Part shown: piece by piece, positions 1 to 9,239 of the stretch
Position numbering within the stretch: position 1 is the stretch's first letter
Layout: each line of letters begins with the position of its first letter
Assembly (NCBI GenBank): GCA_039621445.1
Contig: CP154954.1
Location: 31,334,012 to 31,398,011, forward strand
Origin: Euglena gracilis
Lineage: Eukaryota; Euglenida; Euglenophyceae; Euglenales
Direction: 5' to 3'
DNA length: 64,000 nucleotides
Translations under genes and position numbers: made by a program
Notes under the pieces: model-generated
What the model was told of the DNA's origin: nothing
What the model saw: the letters and a program-made list of their open reading frames with translations, nothing else
The model's database searches: none

Positions 1-2214
1 CCCAACTGTTCGCGGGCCCCAAAATAACAAAATCCCTTGTGTTACCCACCCGATTGGGGGATCAAATCCCTTTTGTTGCCCAACTGTTCGAGGGCCCCAA
101 AATAACAAAATCCCTTGTGGTACCCACGGTTTGAGGCAACCACTCCTTGTGAACCCAACTGATTTGGGGGGCAAATCCCTTTTGTGCCCCAATGTTCGAG
201 GGCCCCAAATAACAAAATCCCTTGTGTTACCCACCACTTTGGGGGGCAAATCCCTTGTTGCCCAAACTGTTCGAGGGCCCCAAAATAACAAATCCCTTGT
301 GTTACCCACCCGTTTTGGTGGCAAATCCCTTTTGTTGCCCAACTGTTCGAGGGCCCCAAAATAACAAAATCCCTTGTGTTACCCACCCGTTTCTGTTCGA
401 GGGCCCCAAAATAACAAATCCCTTGTGTTACCCACCCGTTTTGGGGGCAAAACCCTGTTGTTGCCCAACTGTTCGAGGGTCCCAAAATAACAAAATCCCT
501 TGTGTTACCCACCCATTTCGGGGGACAAATCCCTTTTGTTGCCCAACTGTTCGAGGGCCCCAAAATAACAAAATCCCTTGTGTTACCCACCCGTTTTGAG
601 GGGCAAATCCCTTGTGAAACCCAACTGATTTGGGGGGCAAAACCCTTTTGTTGCCCAACTGTTCGAGGGTCCCAAAATAACAAAATCCCTTGTGTTACCC
701 ACCCGTTTTGGTGGCAAATCCCTTTTGTTGCCCAACTGTTCGAGGGCCCCAAAATAACAAAATCCCTTGTGTTACCCACCCGTTTTGGGGGCAAATCCCT
801 TGTGAAACCCAACTGATTTGGGGGGCAAAACCCTTTTGTTGCCCAACTGTTCGAGGGTCCCAAAATAACAAAATCCCTTGTGTTACCCACCCGTTTTGGT
901 GGCAAATCCCTTTTGTTGCCCAACTGTTCGAGGGCCCCAAAATAACAAAATCCCTTGTGTTACCCACCCGTTTTGGTGGCAACTCCCTTTTGTTGCCCAA
1001 CTGTTCGAGGGCCCCAAAATAACAAAATCCCTTGTGTTACCCACCCGTTTTGGTGGCAAATCCCTTTTGTTGCCCAACTGTTCGAGGGCCCCAAAATAAC
1101 AAAATCCCTTGTGTTACCCACCCGTTTTGGTGGCAAATCCCTTTTGTTGCCCAACTGTTCGAGGGCCCCAAAATAACAAAATCCCTTGTGTTACCCACCC
1201 GTTTTGGGGGCAAAACCCTTTTGTTGCCCAACTGTTCGAGGGCCCCAAAATAACAAAATCCCTTGTGTTACCCACCCATTTCGGGGGACAAATCCCTTTT
1301 GTTGCCCAACTGTTCGAGGGCCCCAAAATAACAAAATCCCTTGTGTTACCCACCCGTTTTGAGGGGCAAATCCCTTGTGAAACCCAACTGATTTGGGGGG
1401 CAAAACCCTTTTGTTGCCCAACTGTTCGAGGGTCCCAAAATAACAAAATCCCTTGTGTTACCCACCCGTTTTGGTGGCAAATCCCTTTTGTTGCCCAACT
1501 GTTCGAGGGCCCCAAAATAACAAAATCCCTTGTGTTACCCACCCGTTTTGGGGGCAAATCCCTTGTGTTCCCCAAATGTTCGAGGGCCCCAAACTAACAA
1601 AATCCCTTGTGTTACCCACCCATTTCGGGGGACAAATCCCTTTTGTTGCCCAACTGTTCGAGGGCCCCAAAATAACAAAATCCCCTGTGTTACCCACCCA
1701 TTTTGAGGGGCAAATCCCTTGTGAAACCCAGCTGATTTGGGGGGCAAAACCCTTTTGTTGCCCAACTGTTCGAGGGTCCCAAAATAACAAAATCCCTTGT
1801 GTTACCCACCCGTTTTGGGGGACAAATCCCTTTTGTTGCCCAATTGTTCGAGGGTCCCAAAATAACAAAATCCCTTGTGTTACCCACCCGTTTTGAGGGG
1901 CAAATCCCTTGTGAAACCCAACTGATTTGGGGGGCAAAACCCTTTTGTTGCCCAACTGTTCGAGGGTCCCAAAATAACAAAATCCCTTGTGTTACCCACC
2001 CGTTTTGGGGGACAAATCCCTTTTGTTGCCCAATTGTTCGAGGGTCCCAAAATAACAAAATCCCTTGTGTTACCCACCCGTTTTGGGGGGCAAACTGATT
2101 TGGGGGGCAAATCCCATTTGTTGCCCAACTGTTCGAGGGTCCCAAAATAACAAAATCCCTTGTGTTAGCCACCCGTTTTGGGGGGCAAAGCCCTTGTGTA
2201 ACCAAACTGATTTG
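1..2214. repeat. Satellite array, 77-bp monomer with higher-order variants
   Basis: Head-to-tail repeats fill this stretch. The basic monomer is 77 bp: consecutive copies begin near 878, 955, 1032 and 1109. Each contains CCCAACTGTTCGAGGG, AATAACAAAATCCC and TTACCCACCCGTTTTG. A second spacer type with AACTGATTTGGGGGGCAAA alternates with the monomer and creates longer higher-order units, for example two copies 190 bp apart at about 1801 and 1991. The array starts before the window. Open frames run through it on both strands because the monomer lacks stops in several frames; they are artefacts of the repeat and not genes. Confidence 0.95.
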
Positions 2215-2412
2215 GCGACCCTAAGTCGACCCTAGGGTTGTAGGGGGGGGGGGAGGTCGTGGGGTGGGCCGACCCTAGGGTCGGCCCACGACCCTAAGGC
2301 GACCCTGGGGTCGGCGACCCTAGGGTCGGCCCACTAGGGGGGTCTCCCGGACGGCTCCTTGGGCGACCTTTGGCGACCGTGGGCCGACCCTAGGGTCGGC
2401 CCACAACCCCCC
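2215..2412. repeat. Cluster of GACCCTAGGGTC palindromes
   Basis: Two perfect 26-bp palindromes lie at 2264-2289 and 2379-2404. Each half reads GTGGGCCGACCCT. Shorter GGCGACCCTAGGGTCG pieces lie between them, next to a 12-base G run. The segment ends in a C run followed by CAGGCCAGATC, directly before an RNase H relic. The same palindrome, more or less decayed, recurs at 12873, 17287, 25094 and 32118. Confidence 0.85.
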
Positions 2413-2787
2413 CCCCAGGCCAGATCTACCCCCCCCGAGCTGCTTGCCTTGGAACAAGCTGTCCACTTCGCCCATAACACTGGTCTCCATCCCTGCACTA
2501 TTATTGGTGACAACCTTTCCTCTCTCCACCTCCTTTCACACTTCACTCCCTCCCTCTCGAACCTACCCCTTTGTAAAGACCTCCGCCGTTTACTGAACTT
2601 TCTTATGCGTACCAAACTCATTGCCCACCTACTTTGGTGCCCTTCGTCCCTCCAACCTGCTGACCCGATCTCCCGTTGGAACCTGTCCCCCTACTTATCA
2701 CTCCCAAACCAATCTGTTGAAGAACGATTCTCCTCTCTCTGTCGTTCCTTCCATCAATGCCGCCCCATCGGGATCCTTCACGGGTAA
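2413..2787 (+). pseudogene. RNase H-like C-terminal fragment of a retroelement
   Basis: An open frame of about 125 codons shows the second half of a retroelement RNase H domain: ELLALEQAVHFA with the catalytic Glu, then IIGDNLSSLHLL with an Asp, then LLWCPSSLQPADPISRW. The last motif, with its DPISRW ending, resembles RNase H domains of DIRS-like elements and is echoed at 56700 in this window. There is no RT upstream: the frame begins in the palindrome cluster. It stops at TAA 2785-2787. I read it as a truncated relic. The element order (DIRS-like versus another RNase H-bearing retroelement) is inference. Confidence 0.6.
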
Positions 2788-2889
2788 CGGTGGGTGTGTT
2801 GTCCATTCCCATGTGTTCCCATGCTTCGCGGATCCTACGATCCCTGATCGCCAGATCCGCGACAGTAAATTAGGTATTGGCACTGTCCA

Positions 2890-3290
2890 TCCCCTGTTCT
2901 GCAGGCCCATGGCCTTTGCAGGCCACTGGGACAAAATGGTGCAACAGGACAAAAAGGTGTCACAGGGGGGCCTTTGCAGGCCCAGGGCCTTTGCAGGCCA
3001 CTGGAGCAAAATGGTGTTGGAGGGGGGCCTTTGCAGGCCCAGGGCCTTTGCAGGCCACTGGGGCAAAATGGTGCAACAGACCGAAATGATGTTACAGGGG
3101 GGCCTTTGCAGGTCCAGTGACTTTGCAGGACATTGGGGTAAAACAGTGTCACTGAGGGGTTGGGGTGGCAAAATGCTTTTCAATGTCAAGTCAAAACTGC
3201 TGCAAAAAGTGTCACTGAGGGGTTGGGGTGGCAAAATGTTTTTCAATGTCCAGCCAAAACTGCTGCAAAATGTGTCACAGCTTTTGGTGT
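2890..3290. repeat. Two minisatellites: GGCCTTTGCAGGCC type and a 63-bp repeat
   Basis: From 2903 to 3140 the palindromic core GGCCTTTGCAGGCC repeats with spacers CACTGGGGCAAAATGGTG and CAGGGCCTTTG. From about 3145 to 3285 a 63-bp unit containing GTGTCACTGAGGGGTTGG and CAAAACTGCTGCAAAA occurs twice. Open frames across it on both strands are repeat-derived. Confidence 0.85.
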
Positions 3291-3404
3291 AACATGTGCT
3301 GTGAAAACTGGGGTTTGCCACTTCAATTGATCACAGGTTTGGGATGCAATGCAGAACACAGAAAAGAAGACACTGGAGCTGAAAGTGGCACCTGATGGTT
3401 GGCA

Positions 3405-3550
3405 GATGGGGGGCCTTTGCAGGCCCAATGGGGGGGGCCTTTGCAGGCCCAATGGGGGGGGCCTTTGCAGGCCCAAGACGAGGGGCCTTTGCAGGCCCAG
3501 AGGGAGGGGCTTTGCAGGCCCAATGGGGGGGGGCCTTTGCAGGCCCAATA
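3405..3550. repeat. Minisatellite of GGGCCTTTGCAGGCCCAA units
   Basis: Six copies of a roughly 25-bp unit, GGCCTTTGCAGGCCCAATGG, with varying G runs. The palindromic core is the same as in the array at 2903-3140, so both belong to one repeat family split by about 250 bp. Confidence 0.85.
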
Positions 3551-3832
3551 GGAACCAGCAGGGCTGAAAAGCCCAGTAAGTCGAACTTCTGGGGCTGCAG
3601 ATAAGGGCTGAGAAACCCACTTCAACTGGAGAACTTGTCCTCGAACTGAACTGCACCTTGGTCTCGGCTATGAACTTGAACTTGAACTTGAACTTGAACC
3701 CTTTTTCTTTGAACTTGATACCAGTACTTGTTACTTGAATTGTTCTTGTAACTTGAACTGCCAGGGACTTCACCTTGACCAGCACTTTTAACTTGAACCC
3801 CTCCAGGGGCTTTCACTTCTCGACCATGTGAT
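3551..3832. other. ACTTGA-rich low-complexity stretch, no gene seen
   Basis: A short run of ACTTGA hexamers lies near 3670-3700 and scattered ACTTGAA copies continue to about 3800. I see no coding or structural signal beyond that. Confidence 0.5.
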
Positions 3833-4693
3833 ATGTCGAAAAAAAATAGACACCCAGAAAGTTTTTGCGCATTAGGACTTCCCTGCCTATTGTCGGACCA
3901 GAATTCGCCCTCAGGTGACACCTCTGAACTGTGTGTGGGATCGACCGGAGACACCAAAAAAAAGTTTGAAATCCCACCCCCACCTCTTGTCTCAAGGATG
4001 CAAAAATCATCGCAGATTTTCCGAGAAAGGAGAAAATTTTTGTTTCTTCACACCAAGTGTCAATATGCCAATGGTCTCAATCAAAGATTTTCACCTGAAC
4101 TTTGCGTCCAAGTGGATGCACATGGGTTGTGCCGCAAATGCTCCAACGCTCTGAACTGGCATGGCCACAATCCATTCACCCTGTCTGCAGGCAACCAATG
4201 TCATCCCCTCAGTTTGATGATTTTTTGCCCCTTCCAAATTCCATTTACACTGAGCTTGAACTTCCAACTGACTTGTGGACCAAGGCAGTCAAGCTCCTCC
4301 TTTATCATCCCAGTGGGTGTGTCCAGGTGGGGTGGTACGGTGAATCGCAAGGGAAGTAAGGGAAGGGAATCGGCCAAACAGCCATCGACCCCTCCCACCT
4401 CCTCCCGTATTTTCGGGAGCACCAATTTTCGACCCCAAAATTTTTTCCCGGATTTGTTAAAAAAAACCTGTGAAATTGCTGCAGTGGGGTGGGTCGACCC
4501 CCCCCCCCCGGATGGGGAGTCGACCCACCCAACAGGCCCTCCCGAACTGCCCCCCAATGATCCATGGGTTTTCATTCATTTGCGGTGGACAATGGGCACT
4601 CCTTTATCTGATGGTTCCATCAGACACGCAAATGCCATGCCCCCCCCCCGAGCTGCCCCCCCCCCCCTAGCATTGCGGCGAAAGAAATATTGA
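3833..4693 (+). other. Unassigned open frame, possible exon near 4200-4360
   Basis: A 286-codon frame is open here, but its second half reads through C runs and has repeat-like composition. A different frame at 4102-4359 looks more protein-like (FDDFLPLPNSIYTELELP, then LWTKAVKLLLYHPSG) and follows CTGCAG, a possible splice acceptor near 4190. I recognise no family. Either frame may be a shadow, so this is a position to check and not a gene call. Confidence 0.2.
4485..4680. repeat. Hairpin GGGTGGGTCGACCCC and C-run segment
   Basis: GGGTGGGTCGACCCC at about 4490 pairs with GGGGAGTCGACCCACCC at about 4514 around a C run. Downstream come further C runs with CGAGCTGCCCC repeats, ending in CCCCCTAG at about 4668. 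It looks like a remnant of one of the C/G-run elements of this window. Confidence 0.5.
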
Positions 4694-4742
4694 AATATTT
4701 CATGAAATTTCACAAATATATTTTCTTATCGGTGAAAGATTT

Positions 4743-5280
4743 AAAAACGTGTTCAGCCCGCCAAATGCCTGCCCTGAAATTCGTGGTCATGAACACGTTT
4801 TCAATGAGGGCATTTGTGGCAATGACACGTTTTCCATCAAGGCATCTGTGTTCAGGCACGTTTTCAATGAGGGCATTTGTGGCAATGACACGTTTTCCAT
4901 TAAGGCATCTGTGTTCAGGCACGTTTTCCATTAGGGCATCTGTGGCAACCCCGAGCAAGAAGCAAAAATCGCTGTCATGAAAAAACGGCGTGCGGTTGAG
5001 AGGCCGGGTGGTCCTCAACGGGTGAGGCGGGTCGGGGGCACTCTAACAACACGACAGAAGGCTAGGTTGCCTTGGAGCACAACGACAGGGAGTGGCGGAC
5101 TTCACGGCACACGACACGCTTTACACAAAAAAGAGCCATACTTTGGTGGCTCTTTTGCCAAATCTTGGCAATGAAAATGATATGCCAATCCGCAGGCGTC
5201 ACAGACAACTTTGTTCAGCTCCACACAATTTGGATTTTTGGGAATGGCAACACCACAAAAACCACATTTCTCGTGTTTTA
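4743..5280 (+). repeat. Left arm of large inverted repeat
   Basis: This segment matches the reverse complement of 8259-9016. It opens with a tandem block of ACGTTTTCAATGAGGGCATT and GGCATCTGTGTTCAGGC units. It then runs through CGGGTGGTCCTCAACG, TAGGTTGCCTTGGAGCAC and the PHD exon to the TTTCTCGTGTTTT boundary. The right arm is longer because it carries an insertion at 8444-8628. Partial extra copies of the tandem block lie at 7620-7690 and 7740-7880. Confidence 0.85.
5102..5271 (-). CDS. PHD-type zinc-finger exon (partial)
   Basis: Read on the minus strand, the frame shows a C4HC3 arrangement: Cys-x2-Cys (CGFC), 17 residues, Cys-x2-Cys (CDAC), four residues, His, two residues, Cys, 14 residues, Cys-x2-Cys (CKAC). 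These spacings fit the PHD finger family, which usually reads histone tails in chromatin proteins. The frame stops just after the last cysteine pair (RVP, stop). A GT inside TGTCGTGTGCC could instead be a splice donor, with an acceptor near TGTTGTTAG on the minus strand. It lies inside an inverted-repeat arm with a broken partner at 8268-8440. Whether it is host-derived or part of a transposon is open. Confidence 0.6.
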
Positions 5281-5540
5281 CGTGTTCAGGGGGCCCCCTT
5301 CGGGGCCCCCTGGCTGAACACGTTTTCAGGCTGAAATCTGGGCTCAGCCACAATTTGTATGTAGAAATGTGTACCATCCTATCAACCTATTTGAATAGGA
5401 AAAGCATGAGGAGGTCCTGGTGGATCCTTCATGGTTGCAAAAATGAAGGAAATATTTTTCAGTTTCCGAAATATTTCCGAAATGTTTCTGAAATATTTCT
5501 GAAATGAAATTTATTTTCCCAATCTTTCGAAAGATACCCA
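5281..5540. other. Half-palindrome and GAAATATTTC-rich stretch
   Basis: 5283-5360 carries one half of the hairpin found complete at 7513-7625 (GGGGCCCCCTGGCTGAACAC, then AATCTGGGCTCAGCCACAA). 5450-5520 has several GAAATATTTC-like repeats. No gene is recognised. Confidence 0.6.
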
Positions 5541-5795
5541 ATGCCACCCCCCCTCCCGAGCTATTCCCATAGGGGGGTTGGTTCACCCCTCCCCCCCCCT
5601 CTCCGAGGGGCTCGCCACGCCATTTCCCCCCTCCCCCCCCCCTAGCCAGACCCCCTTGCCACGCCACCTGTTACATTTTGCAACCATGGTACACCCCTCC
5701 CCCCCCCTCCGAGACCCGCTCGCCACGCCATTTACCCCCTCCCCTCCCCCCTATTCGGACCCCCTCGCCACGGCGTACCAACCCCCCATAGGAGG
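5541..5795. repeat. C-rich minisatellite with CTCGCCACGCCA
   Basis: Units of about 50 bp combine long C runs with GACCCNCTCGCCACGCCATT. Copies of the CTCGCCACGCCA core lie near 5609, 5657, 5709 and 5764. The same unit recurs at 9430-9640. Confidence 0.75.
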
Positions 5796-6002
5796 GACGG
5801 GAATAACTCACTGTCATAGCACTTTTTATAAAGAACTTCCGAAAGAAGTGCTCAAAAATCGACCTTTTTGGGACGTTTTCAAAAATCACTTTTTGTCGAA
5901 TGTGCATTGACCATTTTTTGCAAACATCCAAAAAAAAGTTGCCAAAAATGACCCCTTTTGGGCTGCCCGAGGGTCGGGTATGGGAACAGCTCGGGGGGGG
6001 GG
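5796..6002. other. No feature recognised
   Basis: Short AT-richer spacer with GGGACGTTTTCAAAAATC-like words and no credible coding frame, RNA or repeat boundary. Confidence 0.4.
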
Positions 6003-6057
6003 GGTACTTGTCTGTTAGTCGATCCACGGCAAAACAGGTCGATCCACACCTATTTTT

Positions 6058-6314
6058 ACCCCCCCCCCCCCTAGTCGTACGACCACCCCTCTGCCGGCGC
6101 GAAGCGCCGGATTTTTGAAAAATGGGACATTTGGGGGGGGGTAAATCTGCCATTTTGGGACAGTTTTCACACACTTCTACGACCGCCCCCTCATCTATGA
6201 CCACCCCCCGGTCACAGGTTGCAGGTTATGGGGGTGTTATGACCACCCCCCCCCCCCCCGGTCACAGGTTGCAGGAACCCGGTCATACGACTAGGGGGGG
6301 GGGGTAGGTACCTC
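6058..6314. mobile_element. Short TIR element with C/G-run ends (11-bp TSD)
   Basis: It begins with a C run and TAGTCGTACGACC and ends with GGTCATACGACTAG and a G run, so the ends are inverted copies. The flanks carry the 11-bp direct repeat CACCTATTTTT at 6047-6057 and 6315-6325. Inside lies the stem-loop CCGGCGCGAAGCGCCGG followed by ATTTTTGAAAAATGG. It interrupts the left arm of the surrounding palindrome; the right arm has no such insertion. No coding capacity. Confidence 0.75.
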
Positions 6315-6369
6315 CACCTATTTTTGGGTCGATGGTCAGAAGGTACGGCTGGTGTCGGCACAGGAGAGA

Positions 6370-6571
6370 GTTATGGTTAGGGTTAGGGTTTAGGGTTTTG
6401 GGTTTGGGTTTGGGTTTAGGGTTGGGTTAGGGTTTAGGGTTTTGGGTTTGGGTTTGGGTTTAGGGTTGGGTTAGGGTTTAGGTAACCCTAACCCTAACCC
6501 AAACCCAGAACCCTAACCCTAACTCTAACCCTGATCCCTGACCCTAACCCTCACTCTCTACTCTAACCCAA
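6370..6571. repeat. Interstitial telomere-like repeats, head to head
   Basis: 6370-6480 carries G-strand repeats (TTAGGG, TTTAGGG, TTTGGG, GTTTAGGG mixtures). At about 6482 orientation flips to C-strand repeats (AACCCTAACCCTAACCC), which decay to about 6571. The order G-strand then C-strand on one strand is the arrangement of two joined chromosome ends. Here it sits inside a short palindrome, so an element carrying telomere-like repeats is an equal possibility. Confidence 0.8.
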
Positions 6572-6784
6572 ACCCTTTAGACACTGTGCCGACACCAGCC
6601 GTATTCTGACCCTGTTTTGTGCTTTCCCTGTCCATCAGTGAGCCAAAGTAGGCCAAAAATAGGTGTGGATCGACTAACAGACTTGATGCACTGCTGTGGA
6701 TCGACTAACAGACAAGTACCGGGGGACCTAGGTCCCCGAGCTGTCCCCCCCGTACTGTTCCCATTGGGGGAGTGCCAAACGGTA

Positions 6785-6948
6785 GACTGGGGGGGGGGGT
6801 AGTGGGTAGTCGGCCGACTAGTCGGCCGACCAATTGGGTAGTCGGCCGACTAATTGGTTGGCCGACTAGTCGGCGGACCAATTGGGTAGTCGGCCGACTA
6901 CCCACTCTAATGTACTAACGGGTCAAAACCGCCGACTTTTAAGCCCCC
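6785..6948. repeat. Cluster of TAGTCGGCCGACTA palindromes
   Basis: Repeats of GTAGTCGGCCGACTA, GTCGGCCGACCAATTGG and related palindromic words follow a G run. They end with ACTCTAATGTACTAACGGGT and GCCGACTTTTAAG before a C run. The final part matches 9250-9330 in inverted orientation. Confidence 0.85.
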
Positions 6949-7104
6949 CCCCCTGGGAATTTTTTTTGTCTAAATCGCCTCAACACCAGTCAAAACCCAC
7001 CCAAATGGCTCCAGAACCCCCAAATCGGGGGTGAATACGCAAAAAAATTGGGGGAAAATGTCCATTTTGGGCCACTTTTGACAAAAGGCCCCCCCGCACC
7101 CCCC
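6949..7104. other. No feature recognised
   Basis: Spacer with an AAATCGCCTCAACACCAG-like sequence and C runs. Nothing assignable. Confidence 0.4.
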
Positions 7105-7426
7105 CCTCAAATAACAAAATCCCTTCTGTGTTGGCAACATACTCGGGGGCTAAGTCGTTTTTGTGGCTTACTTTGGCATAGGCGGGGGGGGCTTCCGCCC
7201 CCCCCCCCCCGCCCCCCCCCCCTCAAATAACAAAAACCCTTCTATGTTGGCTATGGACTTGGAGGGATAAGACCCTTTTTTTGTGCAAATTTTGACTTAT
7301 ATTGAAAATTCAATGGGGAGAGGTGTACTTTGCGGAGCCCCCCCCCGCCTATGCCAAAGTGAGCCACAAAAAACGGCTTAGCCCCCGAGTATGTTGCCAG
7401 CACAGAAGGGATTTTGTTATTTGAGT
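7105..7426. repeat. Inverted repeat related to the satellite
   Basis: CAAATAACAAAATCCCTTCT and ATACTCGGGGGCTAAG (7109-7155) are mirrored by GCCCCCGAGTATGTTGCC and AAGGGATTTTGTTATTTG (about 7380-7425). A third, diverged copy starts near 7224. The AATAACAAAATCCCTT core is shared with the satellite at 1-2214, which suggests common origin. Confidence 0.75.
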
Positions 7427-7512
7427 CTCGGATTGGGGTGGAGGGGGGAGTTTTCTGCCTCTCGTGATGCAGAACGCAGATTGCAGATTGCATTTCTAAA
7501 GGATTTTTATAC
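7427..7512. other. No feature recognised
   Basis: Short spacer between two hairpin structures. Nothing assignable. Confidence 0.3.
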
Positions 7513-7625
7513 ACAAATTGTGGCTGAGCCCAGATTTCAGCCTGAAAACGTGTTCAGCCAGGGGCCCCCGAAGGGGGCCCCTGAACACGTTTTCAGGCTG
7601 AAATCTGGGCTCAGCCACAATTTGT
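7513..7625. repeat. 113-bp near-perfect palindrome
   Basis: The left arm starts ACAAATTGTGGCTGAGCCC and the right arm ends GGGCTCAGCCACAATTTGT. The centre is GGGGCCCCC, GAA, GGGGGCCCC. The only asymmetry I see is about four extra bases (GCCA) in the left arm. Half of this structure, with the same GGGGCCCCC centre, is at 5283-5360. Confidence 0.9.
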
Positions 7626-7905
7626 TTAAAAACGTTTTCAGAGCCCGCCAAATGCCTGCCCTGAAATTCGTGGTCATGATTCACGCAAGGGGTCAAAAAC
7701 GCGAATTTGTGAAATTCGGACCCAAAAAACGGCGCCCTCACTGAAAACGTGCCTGAACCCGGATGCCTTCACTGAAAACGTGTCATTGACACAAATGCCC
7801 TCACTGAAAACGTGCCTGAACCCGGATGCCTTCACTGAAAACGTGTCATTGCCACAAATGCCCTCACTGAAAACGTGTCACCCCCCCCCCTTTTTTTCTT
7901 TTTTT

Positions 7906-8222
7906 CTTTATTCCCGCAGCCTTGCCAATATGGCCAAACGCACGGCAAACTTTGTGAATGGTCTTTTGCCACCTCCCCCTAGGACGGACCCCCTTCATGG
8001 CACCTTGCTGGCACAGGGCAACACAAAGAAAAAGTCCGGCTCCGTAGGTGCAGAGCTTGCTGCTGTTGCCAACTGTTTGGAGTTCGCCAAACTGTGTCAA
8101 CATCGGCAAGCCTGTTATCCTGAGCTGGATGCTTTCTTTGTTGCCTGGACGGGATGGGAGCTGGAACCCAGCCTGTTGTTCGATGAGGCGAGCGTCATCG
8201 AACAGTGTGTGGTCCCCTGACC
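7906..8222 (+). CDS. Putative exon of an unknown protein upstream of a PHD copy
   Basis: A pyrimidine-rich tract ending CCGCAG at 7918 looks like a splice acceptor. An open frame follows with ATG at 7930 (MAKRTANFVNGLL) and about 97 codons to TGA at 8218-8220. Residue use is ordinary (GAELAAVANCLEFAKLCQ, FFVAWTGWELEPSLLF), unlike the repeat-derived frames nearby. No family is recognised. The broken PHD copy starts about 50 bases downstream on the same strand in another frame, so the two could be exons of one gene. Supporting that, the downstream frame reads into the PHD without a stop (PVPRAVSRLPIKHEKC). Confidence 0.4.
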
Positions 8223-8267
8223 AACCCCCTGTGCCTCGTGCTGTGTCCCGACTGCCAATAAAACACG

Positions 8268-8440
8268 AGAAATGTGGTTTTTGTGGTGTTGCCATTCCCA
8301 AAAATCCAAATTGTGTGGAGCTGAACAAAGTTGTCTGTGACGCCAAACAAACAAAGTTGTCTGTGAACAAAGTTGTCTGTGATTGGCATATCATTTTCAT
8401 TGCCAAGATTTGGCAAAAGAGCCAAAGTATGGCTCTTTTG
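8268..8440 (+). pseudogene. PHD-finger copy broken by a small tandem expansion
   Basis: The first two zinc-binding pairs are recognisable (KCGFCG, then VVCDA). The word AACAAAGTTGTCTGTGA is then repeated about three times at 8325-8381, which destroys the second cysteine pair and the frame. The remainder (GGCATATCATTTTCATTGCC) matches the intact copy at 5102-5271. Replication slippage is the simplest explanation. Confidence 0.65.
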
Positions 8441-8443
8441 TGT

Positions 8444-8628
8444 CAAGAAACTGTGTTCGGGCCAAGACTTAGGGGGAGCCCAGGGGCGGGGACCGCGACG
8501 CCGAAGGCGCCGCGGTCGCCCCTGGGCCCCCCTAAAACCTTGGCCCAAAACACTGTTCTTGTTTGAAACCGTGTTTTGGGCGAAGATTTAAGACTTTTAA
8601 AGTCTCGAAATCGGCCCAAACACGGTTT
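8444..8628. mobile_element. Insertion of paired hairpins inside the inverted-repeat arm
   Basis: The left arm near 5140 runs directly from GGCTCTTTT to TGTGTAAAGCG. This copy is split there by about 185 bp flanked by similar words (CTTTTGTGT and TCTTTGTGT). The ends GAAACTGTGTTCGGGCC and GGCCCAAACACGGTTTC are inverted copies. Inside are two hairpins, one with a GACGCCGAAGGCGCC-like centre. The left arm serves as empty site, so insertion is well supported. Confidence 0.7.
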
Positions 8629-9239
8629 CTTTGTGTAAAGCGTGTCGTGTGCCGTGATGTCCGCCACTCTGTTTCGTTGTGCTCCAAGGCAACCTAGCCT
8701 TCTGTTGTGTTGTAGAGTGCCCCCGACCCGCCTCACTCGTTGAGGACCACCCGGCCTCGCAACCACACGCCGATTTTTCATGATAGTGTTTTTTGCTTTT
8801 TACTCAGGGTTGCCACAGATGCCCTCACTGAAAACGTGCCTGAACCCGGATGCCTTCACTGAAAACGTGTCATTGACACAAATGCCCTCATTGAAAACGT
8901 GCCTGAACCCGGATGCCTTCACTGAAAACGTGTCATTGCCACAAATGCCCTCATTGAAAACGTGTTCATGACCACGAATTTCAGGGCAGGCATTTGGCGG
9001 GCTGAACACGTTTTTAATGTAATCCCTGTTTCATCATTGGTTTTTTACCCCTCCGGACCCCCATCAAGGGCCCACCGACCCCCCACTGACCAAAGATTTC
9101 CATCTGGGGGTGTTTATTTAGGCGTAAGACACTTATTTGGACCCATCCGGACCATTTCCGGGTGATTTGGGCCCGCCACAGACCATTTTTATGACCGCCG
9201 ACCAGCCACCGACTAGTTTCCATTGGATTTTGTTCATGG

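Larger units (their letters stand above)
6003..6720. repeat. Large imperfect palindrome around telomere-like repeats
   Basis: The outer arms GTACTTGTCTGTTAGTCG (about 6004) and CGACTAACAGACAAGTAC (about 6702) are inverted copies, as are GATCCACACCTATTTTT and AAAATAGGTGTGGATC. The inner arms TACGGCTGGTGTCGGCACAG (6344-6363) and CTGTGCCGACACCAGCCGTA (6584-6603) directly flank the telomere-like block. The left arm is lengthened by an insertion at 6058-6314. Confidence 0.8.
8259..9016 (-). repeat. Right arm of large inverted repeat
   Basis: Reverse-complement match to 4743-5280. From left to right it holds the PHD copy, an insertion (8444-8628), the TAGCCTTCTGTTGTGTTGTAG and CGAGGACCACCCGG-like spacer, and the tandem block of ACTGAAAACGTGCCTGAACC and ATGCCCTCATTGAAAACG units. 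Confidence 0.85.

Noticed and set aside
42-2205. Long open frames on both strands of the satellite
   Set aside because: They follow the 77-bp monomer, occur in several frames at once and change with each repeat variant.
2890-3550. CRISPR-like array
   Set aside because: Repeats are palindromic minisatellite units without unique spacers of constant length, and the DNA is eukaryotic.
3349-3604. Gly/Cys/Arg-rich frames in the GGCCTTTGCAGGCC array
   Set aside because: Repeat-driven translations that occur in overlapping frames on both strands.
5541-5910. Pro-rich frames in the CTCGCCACGCCA minisatellite
   Set aside because: Composition artefacts of C runs, with no start context or domain.
6370-6571. 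A chromosome end
   Set aside because: The repeats are interstitial, degenerate and change orientation, with ordinary sequence on both sides.
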